Source: DATKBT01 sp035546295 (lineage in GTDB: Bacteria; Acidobacteriota; Thermoanaerobaculia; Multivoradales; Multivoraceae). From it: a stretch of 64,000 bases of DNA. Positions 16,244 to 25,290 of the stretch are shown here, in pieces. The position numbers were made by a program, and so were the translations under genes. Every line of letters begins with the position of its first letter. Within the stretch, counting starts at the first letter, position 1. Location of the stretch: contig DATKBT010000051.1 of the NCBI GenBank assembly GCA_035546295.1, forward strand, positions 20,081 through 84,080, read 5' to 3'. The notes under the pieces are model-generated. The model worked only from the letters and a program-made list of their open reading frames with translations, was not told the DNA's origin and made no database searches.

Positions 16244-18469
16244 ATGAGCACTCCGACACGCGGTCGTCGTCCCCTGAGCCGGCGCCATTTCCTGCAGGTC
16301 TCGACGCTCGCCGGCGGCGGGCTCCTGCTCGGCGCCCGCATCGATCTCTCGGGCGGCCGTGCCGCCCTGGCCGCCGCCGGCGACGAAGGCGTTGCGGCGG
16401 CGCTCAACGCCTACGTCCGGATCACGCCCGACGGCCTGGTCACCATCGTCGCCAAGAACCCCGAGATCGGCCAGGGGGTCAAGACGATGCTGCCGATGAT
16501 GATCGCGGAGGAGCTCGACGTCGCGTGGGAGAACGTGCGGGTCGAGCAGGGCGACCTCGACCCGGTGCGCTACCCCGACCAGAGCGCGGGCGGCAGCCGT
16601 GCCACCCCGCGGGACTTCGAGCCGATGCGCCGCGTCGGCGCCGCGGGCCGCGCGCTGCTGGTGGCGGCCGCCGCACAGCGTCTCGGGGTGCCCGTGGACG
16701 AGCTCGAGACCGAGGCCGGTGTCGTCCGCCATCGCGCTTCGGGGAGGAGTGTTCGCTACGGCGAGATCGCTTCGGCGGCCGCCGAGCTCGAGGCCCCCGA
16801 CCTCGACGCCGTGACTCTCAAGGACCCGAGCGCGTTCACCATCATCGGCACCCCCGTCCCCGGCGTCGACAATCACGCCATCGTTACCGGTCAGCCGCTG
16901 TTCGGCATCGACGTCGCGCTTCCCGGCATGAAGCACGCCGTGTTCGAGAAGTGCCCGGTCTACGGCGGCAGGCTGGTGAGGGCCAACCTCGACGAGGTGC
17001 GGGCCGAGCCCGGGGTGACCCACGTGCTGGCGACCGAGGGCATCGGCTCACCCGACGGGCTGCGCAGCGGGGTCGCAGTGGTCGCCGAGAGCTGGTGGGC
17101 GGCCGAGAACGCCCGCCGAAAGCTGCGCGCCGAGTGGGACGAAGGCGCGGGCGCCAGCCAGAGCAGCGAAGGCTTCGAGCGCCAAGCCGAGGAGCTGGCG
17201 AAGGCGTCGCCGCAGACGATGCTCCTGCGCTACGGCGACGTCGAGTCGGCGCTGGGCGCGGCGGCGAAGACGGTCTCGGCCTCGTATGCCTATCCCTTCC
17301 TCGCCCATGCCACCCTCGAGCCCCAGAACTGCACCGCACGCTGGGTCGCCGAGGGGCGCGACGGCCGCCTCGAGATGTGGGTGCCGACGCAGCGCCCCGA
17401 GCGCGGGCGCGCGCTGGTCGCCGAGGTCCTCGGTCTCGCCGAGAGCGCCATCGACGTGCATCTGACGCGCATCGGCGGCGGCTTCGGTCGGCGCCTCGAC
17501 AACGACTACATGGTCGAGGCGGCGTGGATCGCGCGCGAGGTGGGCGCCCCGGTCAAGCTGCTGTGGACGCGCGAGGAGGACACCCGGCAGGATCGCTATC
17601 GCCCCGCCGGGTTTCACTTCCTCGAGGCCGGCCTCGATGCGAATGGCAGGCTGACCGCCTGGCGCAATCACTTCGTCACCTTCGGAGAGGGCGAGCGCGC
17701 CGCGCGCGGCGCCGGCTTCCGTTCCTTCGAGTTCCCCCAGTGGTTCGTGCCGAGCTACGAGGCCGGGATGTCGACGATGCCGTTGAACCTGCCGACCGGT
17801 GCGCTGCGCGCTCCGACCGCCAACGCCGTGTCGTTCGTGATGCAGTCGTTCATCGACGAGCTGGCGCACGCGGCGGACGAGGACCCGGTGGCGTTTCGGC
17901 TCGAGCTGCTCGATGGCCTCCAGGAGAGCGGCGGTGAGGGCGCGCTCGACGCGACGCGCATGCGCGGGGTGCTCGAGCTGGTAGCCGAGAAGTCGGGCTG
18001 GCGAAGCAAGAGCCTGCCGAAGGGAAGCGGCATGGGCGTCGCCTTCCACTACAGCCACCGCGGCCACTTCGCGGAGGTGGTGCAGGCGACGGTCAGCCGC
18101 GCCGGTGAGCTGACGGTCGACCAGGTCTGGGTCGCCGGCGACGTCGGACGCTTCATCGTCAACCCCAGCAACGCCGAGAACCAGGTGCAGGGAGCGGTGC
18201 TCGACGGCATCGGCCAGGCGCTCGGTCAGGAGATCACGCTGCGCGGGGGGCGGGTCCTCCAGCGTGACTTTCGCGGTTTCCCCCTCCTGCGCATGCGGCA
18301 GGCCCCGCCGGTCGAGGTCCACTTCCTGCGCACCGACCACGAGACCACCGGGCTCGGAGAGCCGTCGTTGCCGCCGGCGCCGCCCGCGTTGTGCAACGCG
18401 ATCTTCGCCGCCACCGGCAAGCGAGTGCGGTCGCTGCCGCTGTCGAGGCACGACCTGAGCTGGTCGTGA
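16244..18469 (+). CDS. Molybdopterin-binding large subunit (IorB-like), Tat-exported
   Basis: 741 residues, ATG 16244. The N-terminus carries a twin-arginine motif, LSRRHFLQVSTLAGGGLLLG, so the folded complex should be exported with its small subunit. Molybdenum-domain motifs include VAKNPEIGQGVKTMLPM, DQSAGGSRATPRDFEP, a central LTRIGGGFGRRLDNDYMVEA and near the end TTGLGEPSLPPAPPALCNAI, where the Glu of GEP is the usual catalytic base. This is the isoquinoline 1-oxidoreductase beta/aldehyde dehydrogenase group. It hydroxylates aldehydes or N-heterocycles using water in the periplasm. The substrate cannot be assigned. No molybdenum cofactor insertion gene is adjacent. Confidence 0.93.
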   Translation: MSTPTRGRRPLSRRHFLQVSTLAGGGLLLGARIDLSGGRAALAAAGDEGVAAALNAYVRITPDGLVTIVAKNPEIGQGVKTMLPMMIAEELDVAWENVRVEQGDLDPVRYPDQSAGGSRATPRDFEPMRRVGAAGRALLVAAAAQRLGVPVDELETEAGVVRHRASGRSVRYGEIASAAAELEAPDLDAVTLKDPSAFTIIGTPVPGVDNHAIVTGQPLFGIDVALPGMKHAVFEKCPVYGGRLVRANLDEVRAEPGVTHVLATEGIGSPDGLRSGVAVVAESWWAAENARRKLRAEWDEGAGASQSSEGFERQAEELAKASPQTMLLRYGDVESALGAAAKTVSASYAYPFLAHATLEPQNCTARWVAEGRDGRLEMWVPTQRPERGRALVAEVLGLAESAIDVHLTRIGGGFGRRLDNDYMVEAAWIAREVGAPVKLLWTREEDTRQDRYRPAGFHFLEAGLDANGRLTAWRNHFVTFGEGERAARGAGFRSFEFPQWFVPSYEAGMSTMPLNLPTGALRAPTANAVSFVMQSFIDELAHAADEDPVAFRLELLDGLQESGGEGALDATRMRGVLELVAEKSGWRSKSLPKGSGMGVAFHYSHRGHFAEVVQATVSRAGELTVDQVWVAGDVGRFIVNPSNAENQVQGAVLDGIGQALGQEITLRGGRVLQRDFRGFPLLRMRQAPPVEVHFLRTDHETTGLGEPSLPPAPPALCNAIFAATGKRVRSLPLSRHDLSWS

Positions 18470-18586
18470 AGCCGGGCGGTCGGTCGTGATCTCGCACCGC
18501 CGCGGCTCGGTTCCGCGGGTTGCCGGCGTAGCGCGCGACGAGCGCTGCACCGGCGAGGAGCTCGAGCTGCCGCCGGGGCCGGGCTG

Positions 18587-19367
18587 GTGACGATCCTGCG
18601 ACGCGACGACGGGGTCGACCTCTACTACGAGGTCCACGGCGCCGGCCCCGTCGTGCTGCTGAGCCACGGCTTCGCGTCGACCTCGCAGATGTGGCGCGGC
18701 CAGATCGCGGAGCTCGCGCGCGACCACACGCTCGTGCTGTGGGAACATGCGCGGACATGGCCGCTCCTCCTCGCCGGCGGACCCCGCCCGCTACAGCCGA
18801 GACGCCACCGTCGGCGACATGGCCGCGGTTCTCGATGCTGTTCTCGATGCGGTCGGGGCGACGACGGCGATCGTCGGCGGGCTGTCGCTCGGCGGCTACA
18901 TGTCGCTGGCGTTCCATCGCGCTCACCCCGAGCGGGTCCGCGCGCTGCTGATCTTCGACACCGGCCCAGGCTTCAAGAACCCGAAGTCGCGCGCCGACTG
19001 GAACCGTTCCGCCGAAAGGACCGCCGCAGAGCTCGACGAGAAGGGGCGCTCAGCGCTGCGCACGCGCAGCGCCGAGCGCCAGCTCGCGGAGCATCGCGAC
19101 GCCCGCGGCCTGGTGCTCGCGGCCCGCAACATGCTCACCCAGCACGATGCGACGGTGATCGAGTGGCTGCCGCACATCGAGGCGCCGACGCTGGTGCTGG
19201 TCGGCGCCGACGACGAGCCGTTCCTGGCAGCCACCGACTACATGGCGAAGAAGATCCCGCATGCCGAGAAGGTGGTGATCGCGAACGCCGGGCACGCCGC
19301 CAACCTCGATCAGCCGGAGGCCTTCAACCAGTCCGTGCGCTCCTTCCTCGACGCTCATCGGCTTTGA
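18587..19367 (+). pseudogene. Alpha/beta hydrolase with single-base frameshift
   Basis: GTG 18587 opens VTILRRDDGVDLYYEVHGAG and VVLLSHGFASTSQMWRGQIA in frame 1. At about 18744 one extra A (tgggaacatg where GAC ATG is expected) shifts the frame. The next frame continues MRGHGRSSSPADPARYS, GGLSLGGYMSLAFHRAHPER (nucleophile Ser in GLSLGG), LVLVGADDEPF (acid) and IANAGHAANLDQP (His) to a stop at 19367. Joined, it is a normal 260-residue 3-oxoadipate-enol-lactonase/haloperoxidase-like hydrolase with a full catalytic triad. Since all else is intact, this may be an assembly error. The 3' end overlaps the convergent methyltransferase by 13 bp. Confidence 0.85.
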
Positions 19368-20029
19368 CCGGGCCTCGGTTGCTCCGCGATCAGCACCTCG
19401 CTGCAGATGGCGAACGCGCACACGACCTCCCGGTGGGTGATCTGCCACTCGGCGGCATACGCTGCGAGCCGAAGGGGACGGCAACCCCCGACGACACGTG
19501 GGCTGAGGGAGTGAAGTGTGGTCCAGAGGCGGCAAACACACCGGGACAGCAGGGTCTGGCCGAACGTCAAGCCGATCAGGCAGAGGCGCCCACCAGGTGC
19601 GAGCACCCGCCCTGCCTCGTGCAACGTCGCGTGGATCTCCTGCTCGCTCAGGAGGTCGAGAACGTAGGCGGAGAGGAACCGGTCGCACGTGTCGTCGCCC
19701 AGCGGGAGGTGCGGCGAGCCGTCGGTGAGCCGGATCTCGGTACGATCCGACCACGGCGCGATGCGCTCCCGGGCGAGCCGGGCCATGGTTCGGCTGAGAT
19801 CGAAGCCGGCGTACGTCGCCTCGGACGGGAGGCGCTCTTCGAGCAGGCGCGCCGCCAACCGGCCCGTGCCACATCCGAGCTCGACGACGGAGCGGGCGCT
19901 CTCGAAATCGGCGCGCCGGAGGAGAGCGTCGATCGCGGGATCCTCGTAGAACCTCTGCCAATCCTGGTTGCGACCGAAGCGGTCGTAGAAGGCTCTCGCC
20001 TCTTCGTGCGAAAGGTGCCGGGTTGCCAT
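19355..20029 (-). CDS. Class I SAM-dependent methyltransferase
   Basis: 224 residues; ATG 20029. SAM-binding motif I is VVELGCGTGRLAARLLE, motif II YAGFDLSRTMARLARERI, and LPLGDDTCDRFLSAYVLDLL follows as the Methyltransf_11 acidic segment, then RVLAPGGRLCLIGLTFG. A Cys-rich C-terminal part (LSRCVCRLWTTLH, VVCAFAICSEVLIAE) gives the acceptor specificity, which I cannot name. It is convergent with the frameshifted hydrolase. Confidence 0.88.
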   Translation of the reverse strand: MATRHLSHEEARAFYDRFGRNQDWQRFYEDPAIDALLRRADFESARSVVELGCGTGRLAARLLEERLPSEATYAGFDLSRTMARLARERIAPWSDRTEIRLTDGSPHLPLGDDTCDRFLSAYVLDLLSEQEIHATLHEAGRVLAPGGRLCLIGLTFGQTLLSRCVCRLWTTLHSLSPRVVGGCRPLRLAAYAAEWQITHREVVCAFAICSEVLIAEQPRPGQSR

Positions 20030-20147
20030 CGGTGACCTTTGTATCGTGCATCCGCCGGAAGTGGTTCTTGTGACTCCTACGGGTCCGCCCTCAGATTGTC
20101 GAGTCGGCTCGGCGAACGAAGGGGCGCCATCGAGCGCAGACGGGTTG

Positions 20148-21689
20148 CTATGAGCCCGCGATCACCTCCGGAGGCACCACGAGCTGGAGGGTGAGGTCGA
20201 TCCTGTGCCCGCCGAGCGCCGCGAGCTGCTCGGGGACCGCGTTTTCCGCCGAGGCGCTCGCGCCCCACAGCACGGCGGCGTCGAGGCCTGGGCGAGGAGG
20301 TTCTCGTTGAGCTTGCGGTTGGTCCACGACCAGGGCAGGGTGAGGCCGAAGCGGAACGCCGAGAGCCTGGGCGCGCCCTGGACGGGCTCGGGCATGTCGG
20401 CTGCGAGGTCGACCTTCCAGCCGGCGCGGCTGCGGCCGAAGGTGCCGGTGTAGCTGCGCTGGCCGAGATAGCTGATCCGAGTGGCCGTCGCAGCGCCCAC
20501 GTGAACCTGTTGCTCGACGTAGAGCAGGCGGCGCTGGGACTCGTCGCCGAGGCGCAGCCACGGTCCGATGCCGAGCGAGAAGCCGAAGCTCCGCCGCTGC
20601 TCGACGTGTCTCTCGCGCAGGTAGAGCTCGAGCTCCGTCTCGTCGTCCCACTCGGCGCGCGCCAGGACGTCGCTCATCTGGCCGCCGGCGAGCAGCCGGT
20701 GCTGCGCGGAGAGCGCCCGTTCGGAGAGCTTCACCTGGAGCAGAGCGGAGGTGGTCTCGATGCGGGAGTACTCGTAGCGGAAGCCGATCTCGATCTTTGC
20801 GGTCGCGATCTCGTGGAGCGTCTCGCGGAGCCGCTGGTCGAGCTCCTCGAGCGCCGCCTTCGCCTGGCTGGTGGAGACTCCCAACCACTCGCCGACCTTC
20901 TCGAGGAGACTGCCGTCGCTCGCCGACAGATCCCCCTGCGCCCTGGCGACGAGGCGCTGCAGGGTGCTCGCCGCGAAGCCGAGGCGCTGGTGGAGGAGCG
21001 CTCCCACGATCCGCTCCACCTGCTGTGGATCGTCCCACTGGGCGACGATGCCGAGGCCGGCCCCGGTGCCCGCGGTGCGGGAGGCGGACTTCTTCACCGA
21101 GACCCGATAGGGGCGCTGCCGGCTGCGGTCGCGCGAGAGGACCAGGTCGAAGTCGTCGGTGAAGGAGACGCGAGCCGCGATCTCGGCTCCGACGCCGACC
21201 CGGACGTCGATCATTCCGGCGGCGCCGAGGGCGGAGGCGAGGCGGTTGAGGCCGAAGGAGGGCCCAGCTCACGGTGACCGCGGCCTCGAGCCCTCCGTGC
21301 GTGCGGTAGAGCAGCGCCTCCCCCGGCTCGAGCGCCAGCACGTCGCTCAGAGACAGCGCGAATCTCGGGCGCCGCAGATCCTCGACGATCGCCTGGCCGG
21401 CCGGCTGTGTCCGCGGGTGGCGCCGATAGTCGGCGAAGGTGACACTGCCGTCGGCGGCGATGCTCAAGCCGGTGGCGCCGAGACTGCCGGCCCCCTCGAG
21501 CCGGAGCTTTCCCTTGGCCTGGTACTTGAGCCAGGCATCGGCGGGGTCGTAGCGGACGTGGACCGGCGCCTCGACCGGCGGCAGGCGCTGCGCGCCGCCC
21601 GTCGACAGCGACGATGTCGACGGTGCCGTGTCGCTCTGCGCGAGGACGCCGTCCGGATCGACGGTGTCCTCGTCGTCGAACAGCGTCAC
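20148..21689 (-). CDS. Unknown protein, two compensating frameshifts
   Basis: The outer ORF (GTG 21689, weak start) reads as real protein from 21689 to about 21270 (FALSLSDVLALEPGEALLYR, GLEAAVTVSWA). It then turns into Arg-rich noise until about 20288, and is protein-like again to the stop (VLWGASASAENAVPEQLAAL, DLTLQLVVPPEV). The middle part is good protein in the next frame (MIDVRVGVGAEIAARVSFTD, LGVSTSQAKAALEELDQRLR, WSWTNRKLNENLLAQ). Two single-base shifts of opposite sign thus restore a protein of about 510 residues. I recognise no family. The body looks beta-rich with one helical segment, and no clear signal peptide is present. Compensating shifts in one gene suggest sequencing error as much as decay. 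Confidence 0.55.
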   Translation of the reverse strand: MTLFDDEDTVDPDGVLAQSDTAPSTSSLSTGGAQRLPPVEAPVHVRYDPADAWLKYQAKGKLRLEGAGSLGATGLSIAADGSVTFADYRRHPRTQPAGQAIVEDLRRPRFALSLSDVLALEPGEALLYRTHGGLEAAVTVSWALLRPQPPRLRPRRRRNDRRPGRRRSRDRGSRLLHRRLRPGPLARPQPAAPLSGLGEEVRLPHRGHRGRPRHRRPVGRSTAGGADRGSAPPPAPRLRGEHPAAPRRQGAGGSVGERRQSPREGRRVVGSLHQPGEGGARGARPAAPRDAPRDRDRKDRDRLPLRVLPHRDHLRSAPGEALRTGALRAAPAARRRPDERRPGARRVGRRDGARALPARETRRAAAELRLLARHRTVAAPRRRVPAPPALRRATGSRGRCDGHSDQLSRPAQLHRHLRPQPRRLEGRPRSRHARARPGRAQALGVPLRPHPALVVDQPQAQREPPRPGLDAAVLWGASASAENAVPEQLAALGGHRIDLTLQLVVPPEVIAGS

Positions 21690-21852
21690 GCTGAGCTCGG
21701 CATAACAGCATGCAACGTCTCGGCGGGGAGGCGCGGGCGCGCCCGGAGGATCCGGGGACCGACGCCCCGCCGGTTCACCGGCGCGAGCGGAGGACGGCGG
21801 TGTCGTGCGCGACCGGCAGCGGCGTCGGCCGATCCCCCGCGGACCGTCGGCG

Positions 21853-23220
21853 TCAGCCGCCGGCCGCCATCGACGGCGCGATGTTCTGGTTGTGGTGGAA
21901 GGCGTTGTCGGGGTCCCAGCGCTTCTTGAGCTCGACCAGGCGCCGCGTGTGCTCGGGTCCGTACGCCTCGCCGATGCGATCCGCCTCCTGGGCGTTCAGG
22001 TAGTTCACGTAGACCGCGCCGGTGGAAAACGGCATGGTCGCGGCGAACGCCTCGCGCGCCCACTGCACGTTGGCCTCGTCGCCGCCCGGGTCGTCCCAGG
22101 CCGAGCTGATCATCAGGTTGTGCTCGACGTCCCGCTGTCCGTACGCCGTCTCCTCGGCGCCGATGCGCGCCACCGCGCCGCCGAAGAGGTGCTCGATGGC
22201 GATCAGGAAGGTCGGCGAAGGGACTTTCGCCGCGCGATCGACCAGGGCCTCGATCAGGCCGCCACCGACCTCGGCGAGGTAATGGGACTTCCAGTAGTTG
22301 CGCCGTCCCGGAGGCTGTGCCGCGTCGAACGCCTGCTGGACGACGCAGTAGGGCTTGGCTCCGATCTCGTCGAGCAGCACGGTGCCGCACCTGCGCAGGG
22401 GCGCGAGCACTTTCTCACCTTCCTCGTGAGGACCATTGAAGACCGAGTAGATGCCGGCGACGGGATCCCCGTCCGGCGTGTCGAGCAGTGCCGCCATCGA
22501 GCCCAGCTCGTCGGGAGCCGACGCCGTGACATCGGCCCACGCTTCGAACACCTGCTTCGTCTCGGCTCGAGGGAAGAGGAGGAGACCGGCGAGCAGCTCG
22601 CCGACCTCATGGAGCCGGTACTCGAAGGAGGTGACGATGCCGAAGTTGCCGCCGCCGCCGCGCAGGCCCCAGAACAGATCCGGGTTCTCGTCGGCGCTGG
22701 CGGTCACCACGCGGCCGTCGGCGGTGACCACCTGCGCCGAGATCAGCTCGTCGCAGGCGAGGCCGTAGGAGCGCGACAGCCAGCCGAAGCCGCCCCCCAG
22801 AGTGAGCCCGCCGATCCCCGTGGTCGAGATCGCGCCGCCCGTGGAGGCGAGGCCGAAGACCTGCGTCTCCCGGTCGTAGTCCCCCCAGGTGGCGCCTCCC
22901 TGCGCGCGGGCCGAAAGACCCACGGAATCGACGTGCACCGCCCGCATCGCGGAAAGGTCGATGAGCAGCCCGCCCTCGCACAGCGCGCTGCCGGCCACGT
23001 TGTGGCCGCCTCCGTGCACCGCGACCGCCAGGTCGTTCTCGCGCGCGAAGCGCAGCGCCGCGACGACGTCGGCGACTCCCGTGCAGCGGGCGATCGCGGC
23101 CGGGCGCTTGTCGATCATCACGTTCCAGATGCGGCGCGCCGCGTCGTAGCCGTCGTCGGCCGGCAGCAGCACGCGTCCGAGCAGCGCGCCGCGCAGAGTC
23201 TCGAGTCCGTTGTTGCTCAT
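21853..23220 (-). CDS. FAD-linked oxidoreductase (BBE / 6-hydroxynicotine-oxidase-like)
   Basis: 455 residues from ATG 23220, with GGGAGGGAGCGAGGGA upstream; the longer frame before it is a shadow. The p-cresol-methylhydroxylase FAD domain shows AVAVHGGGHNVAGSALCEGG (the first His is the usual 8-alpha covalent FAD site), then TTGIGGLTLGGGFGWLSR and LFWGLRGGGGNFGIVTSFEY. The BBE C-terminal segment is YVNYLNAQEADRIGEAYG and LKKRWDPDNAFHHNQNI. It oxidises an amine or alcohol with oxygen. Monocovalent attachment is expected because the second-site Cys motif is absent. The substrate is unknown and it stands alone. Confidence 0.92.
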   Translation of the reverse strand: MSNNGLETLRGALLGRVLLPADDGYDAARRIWNVMIDKRPAAIARCTGVADVVAALRFARENDLAVAVHGGGHNVAGSALCEGGLLIDLSAMRAVHVDSVGLSARAQGGATWGDYDRETQVFGLASTGGAISTTGIGGLTLGGGFGWLSRSYGLACDELISAQVVTADGRVVTASADENPDLFWGLRGGGGNFGIVTSFEYRLHEVGELLAGLLLFPRAETKQVFEAWADVTASAPDELGSMAALLDTPDGDPVAGIYSVFNGPHEEGEKVLAPLRRCGTVLLDEIGAKPYCVVQQAFDAAQPPGRRNYWKSHYLAEVGGGLIEALVDRAAKVPSPTFLIAIEHLFGGAVARIGAEETAYGQRDVEHNLMISSAWDDPGGDEANVQWAREAFAATMPFSTGAVYVNYLNAQEADRIGEAYGPEHTRRLVELKKRWDPDNAFHHNQNIAPSMAAGG

Positions 23221-23353
23221 CGTTCCCTCGCTCCCTCCCGCAGGGTGTCGTGCCGGTGGTGTGGTTCCATCCTGCGCCAGGCGCTGTCGTGCCGGCGGCC
23301 GGCGCTGTCGGCCGCCCGTCGTGCAGGCCATCCCGGGTCGATGCGATTCGAGT

Positions 23354-24712
23354 CTAACCAGACGCTTCGGCGTCGGCTGTTCGGGATCGAGATCTCCGCG
23401 CCGCCGGATCCATCGAGCCGGCGCCGCGCGCCACCCGCTCGAGCCCTTCGTCGAGCTCGGGAAGCCGGCGCGACCACTCGAACACGCGAAAGGCCTCCAC
23501 CAGGGCCTCGAGGGAGCCTCCAGGCAGGCGCTCCTCGCCCCGAGCCAGCTCCTCGATCCGCTTCGCCAGGTCCGCCGCGCCTCCCCTCCACAGGAACGCG
23601 TGCGGCTGGGCGGGGCCGGCGCCGCCGGCGTCCAGCAGCTCCGGGTAGGAGAGCCGGTCCGGCAGCAACGGGCGCGCCCCGGCGAGCACGGCCTCGACCG
23701 CCGCCAGGCCGAAGAACTCATGGCGCGCCGTGGAGACGAAGACGTCGGCGCTGCGCAGCAGCTCGAGATAGCGCTCGCGCGGGAGGTGGCCGAGCTCGCC
23801 GAGCCGCTCGCCCAGGCGCTCGCGCACGCCGGCGAAGACCGCGGGAACCTCCGAGAAGCTCTGGCCCACGATCGAGACGCGCAGCGGCAGGCGAGCCTCG
23901 ACCCGCTCGAGCGCGTCGAACAGCAGCTCGGGCCCCTTGTCGTGCTCCCAGCGCGCCGCCCACACCAGGTGCAGAGCGGCCCCTCGCGCCCTCGGCGGTC
24001 GCGGGCGGCCGCCCTCCGCGACGGAGCCGAGCGGGCTCTCCACTCCCGGCCACTCGACGCGGCTGCGCTCCTCGACCACTTTCGGGGCGAAGTCGAGCCG
24101 ACGGTCCGGCATGCGCCGCAGCAGCCGGGGGAGGGCCTCGAGAAAGGAGCGGCGGTGGTAGTGCGAGTTGAACCAGCACTCGCTCGCCGCCAGCGCCGAG
24201 ACCAGGTTGGTCAGGGCGAAGTGGAGGTCGCGCTCGTCCTCGCGCTGGACCGGGTAAGTGAGCTGGTTCTCGTGGAAGTACAGGACGGCCGGCAGCGCGC
24301 GCACCGCCGGTGGAGCGAGGCCGCGGAAGGCGGCGAGATCCAGCATGTCCGAGCAGAAGACCACGTCCCAGCGCTCGCCGCGGTCGACCCGCCCAGCGAC
24401 CTGCCGCGCCAGGTCGGGCGCCGACTGCCGCATCCGCCACTTCCAGTGGCTGGCCGGAAGCCCGAGCACCGTGAACCGGTGGCGGCTGCGTTCGGTCCAC
24501 TGGTCGAGGAGCTGCCGATGGCTTCCGCCGTAGAACGGCTCGAGCGCGAGGACGCGCAGCGGCGCGCCCGCGGCCCGGGTTTGCGACTCCGAGGGATCGG
24601 CGACGGCTGAGTCATCGTCGGTCGGGTCGTCGGCGGTCTCATCGTCGACGGTCGGGTCGTCGGCGGTCGTGCTCACGACGTTTCGTTCGTTGCGGGCGGA
24701 GGGGGGCTGCAC
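23354..24712 (-). CDS. tRNA-queuosine alpha-mannosyltransferase-like glycosyltransferase (DUF3524)
   Basis: 452 residues from 24712; an internal GTG (VSTTADD) is a possible later start. Residues 15-45 are an acidic Asp/Thr/Ala low-complexity stretch coded by a short DNA repeat. Then the DUF3524 signature: VLALEPFYGGSHRQLLDQW, ASHWKWRMRQSAPDL, DVVFCSDMLDLAAFRGL and VLYFHENQLTYPVQ. A glycosyltransferase-4 Rossmann part follows (LVWAARWEHDKGPELLFDAL, FVSTARHEFFGLAAVEAVLA). This is the QTMAN/GTDC1 group, one of which mannosylates queuosine in tRNA-Asp. No queuosine genes are nearby, so tRNA as substrate is a family-level inference. Confidence 0.85.
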   Translation of the reverse strand: MQPPSARNERNVVSTTADDPTVDDETADDPTDDDSAVADPSESQTRAAGAPLRVLALEPFYGGSHRQLLDQWTERSRHRFTVLGLPASHWKWRMRQSAPDLARQVAGRVDRGERWDVVFCSDMLDLAAFRGLAPPAVRALPAVLYFHENQLTYPVQREDERDLHFALTNLVSALAASECWFNSHYHRRSFLEALPRLLRRMPDRRLDFAPKVVEERSRVEWPGVESPLGSVAEGGRPRPPRARGAALHLVWAARWEHDKGPELLFDALERVEARLPLRVSIVGQSFSEVPAVFAGVRERLGERLGELGHLPRERYLELLRSADVFVSTARHEFFGLAAVEAVLAGARPLLPDRLSYPELLDAGGAGPAQPHAFLWRGGAADLAKRIEELARGEERLPGGSLEALVEAFRVFEWSRRLPELDEGLERVARGAGSMDPAARRSRSRTADAEASG

Positions 24713-24806
24713 TTGGGTGGGCTCTGGCCGGGTCGCGTCGGTCTGATGGTGTCAGCCCCGGGCTTGCCGGCGGCGCTGCGCCTGCGACTGGTAGACTGCT
24801 CACCCG

Positions 24807-25226
24807 ATGAAGGCGTCTTGGCTCACTCGCCGTTCACTCGCCGCAGTCTGTCTCGCGGTGCTGCTGCTGTCGTCGGCCTCGGTGGTCGGGGCGGTCGTGA
24901 TCCAGGGCGGCATCGCCTGCGCGGCCATGGCGGCTGCACCGGCCGAGCCGACGCAGGCTCACGGAGCCCACTCCTGCATCCCGGCGCCGCCGGCGCGGAT
25001 CGCGGCCTGCTCGAACGCCCCGTGCTGCGTGCTCGCGCCGGACGGGACCGAGGCCGAGACGTCGTTCGTGCCGGCGCCGGTCTCGAGCGGTGTCGCCGAC
25101 GGCGCGCCGCCTCCCGGGCGATCCTCCGCGGCCGGCGCCGGGCCGCAGGTCGCGTGCGCCCGCGAGCACGCGAAGACGAGCACCGGACGCGAGCGGCTCG
25201 CGCTGCACTCGATCCTGCTGATCTGA
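24807..25226 (+). CDS. Small secreted Cys/His protein, copy A, before a decayed cus module
   Basis: 139 residues, ATG 24807. A signal peptide (LAAVCLAVLLLSSASVVGAV) is followed by AHSCIPAPPARIAACSNAPC, then a second Cys (CCVLAP), a Pro/Ala/Ser-rich middle and the ending GRERLALHSILLI. It aligns with the protein at 37319 in the signal region, in the HxC...AC..APCC.LAP block and at the C-terminus, and more loosely with the one at 31707. The intergenic DNA behind it (to 25300) also matches that behind the 37319 gene. Probably a periplasmic metal-binding protein. There is no clear ribosome binding site; a TAGACT hexamer 9 bp before ATG hints at leaderless transcription. No known family recognised. 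Confidence 0.75.
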   Translation: MKASWLTRRSLAAVCLAVLLLSSASVVGAVVIQGGIACAAMAAAPAEPTQAHGAHSCIPAPPARIAACSNAPCCVLAPDGTEAETSFVPAPVSSGVADGAPPPGRSSAAGAGPQVACAREHAKTSTGRERLALHSILLI

Positions 25227-25290
25227 GCTCCACCGGTTGACGCTACCGCTGCCGGCTCCTCGGCGGCGGGTCGACTGGAAAGGAGCTCTG

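Noticed and set aside
17048..18748. 566-codon minus-strand open frame opposite the molybdenum subunit
   Set aside because: Shadow frame: no family pattern, and the plus strand has the full hydroxylase signature.
18587..19367. Programmed frameshifting in the hydrolase
   Set aside because: There is no slippery heptamer or downstream structure at 18744, and the change is a simple inserted A.
24617..24668. Short gggtcgtcggcggtc repeats as a regulatory array
   Set aside because: They are inside the 5' coding part of the glycosyltransferase and explain its Asp/Thr-rich tail, so no separate element is needed.
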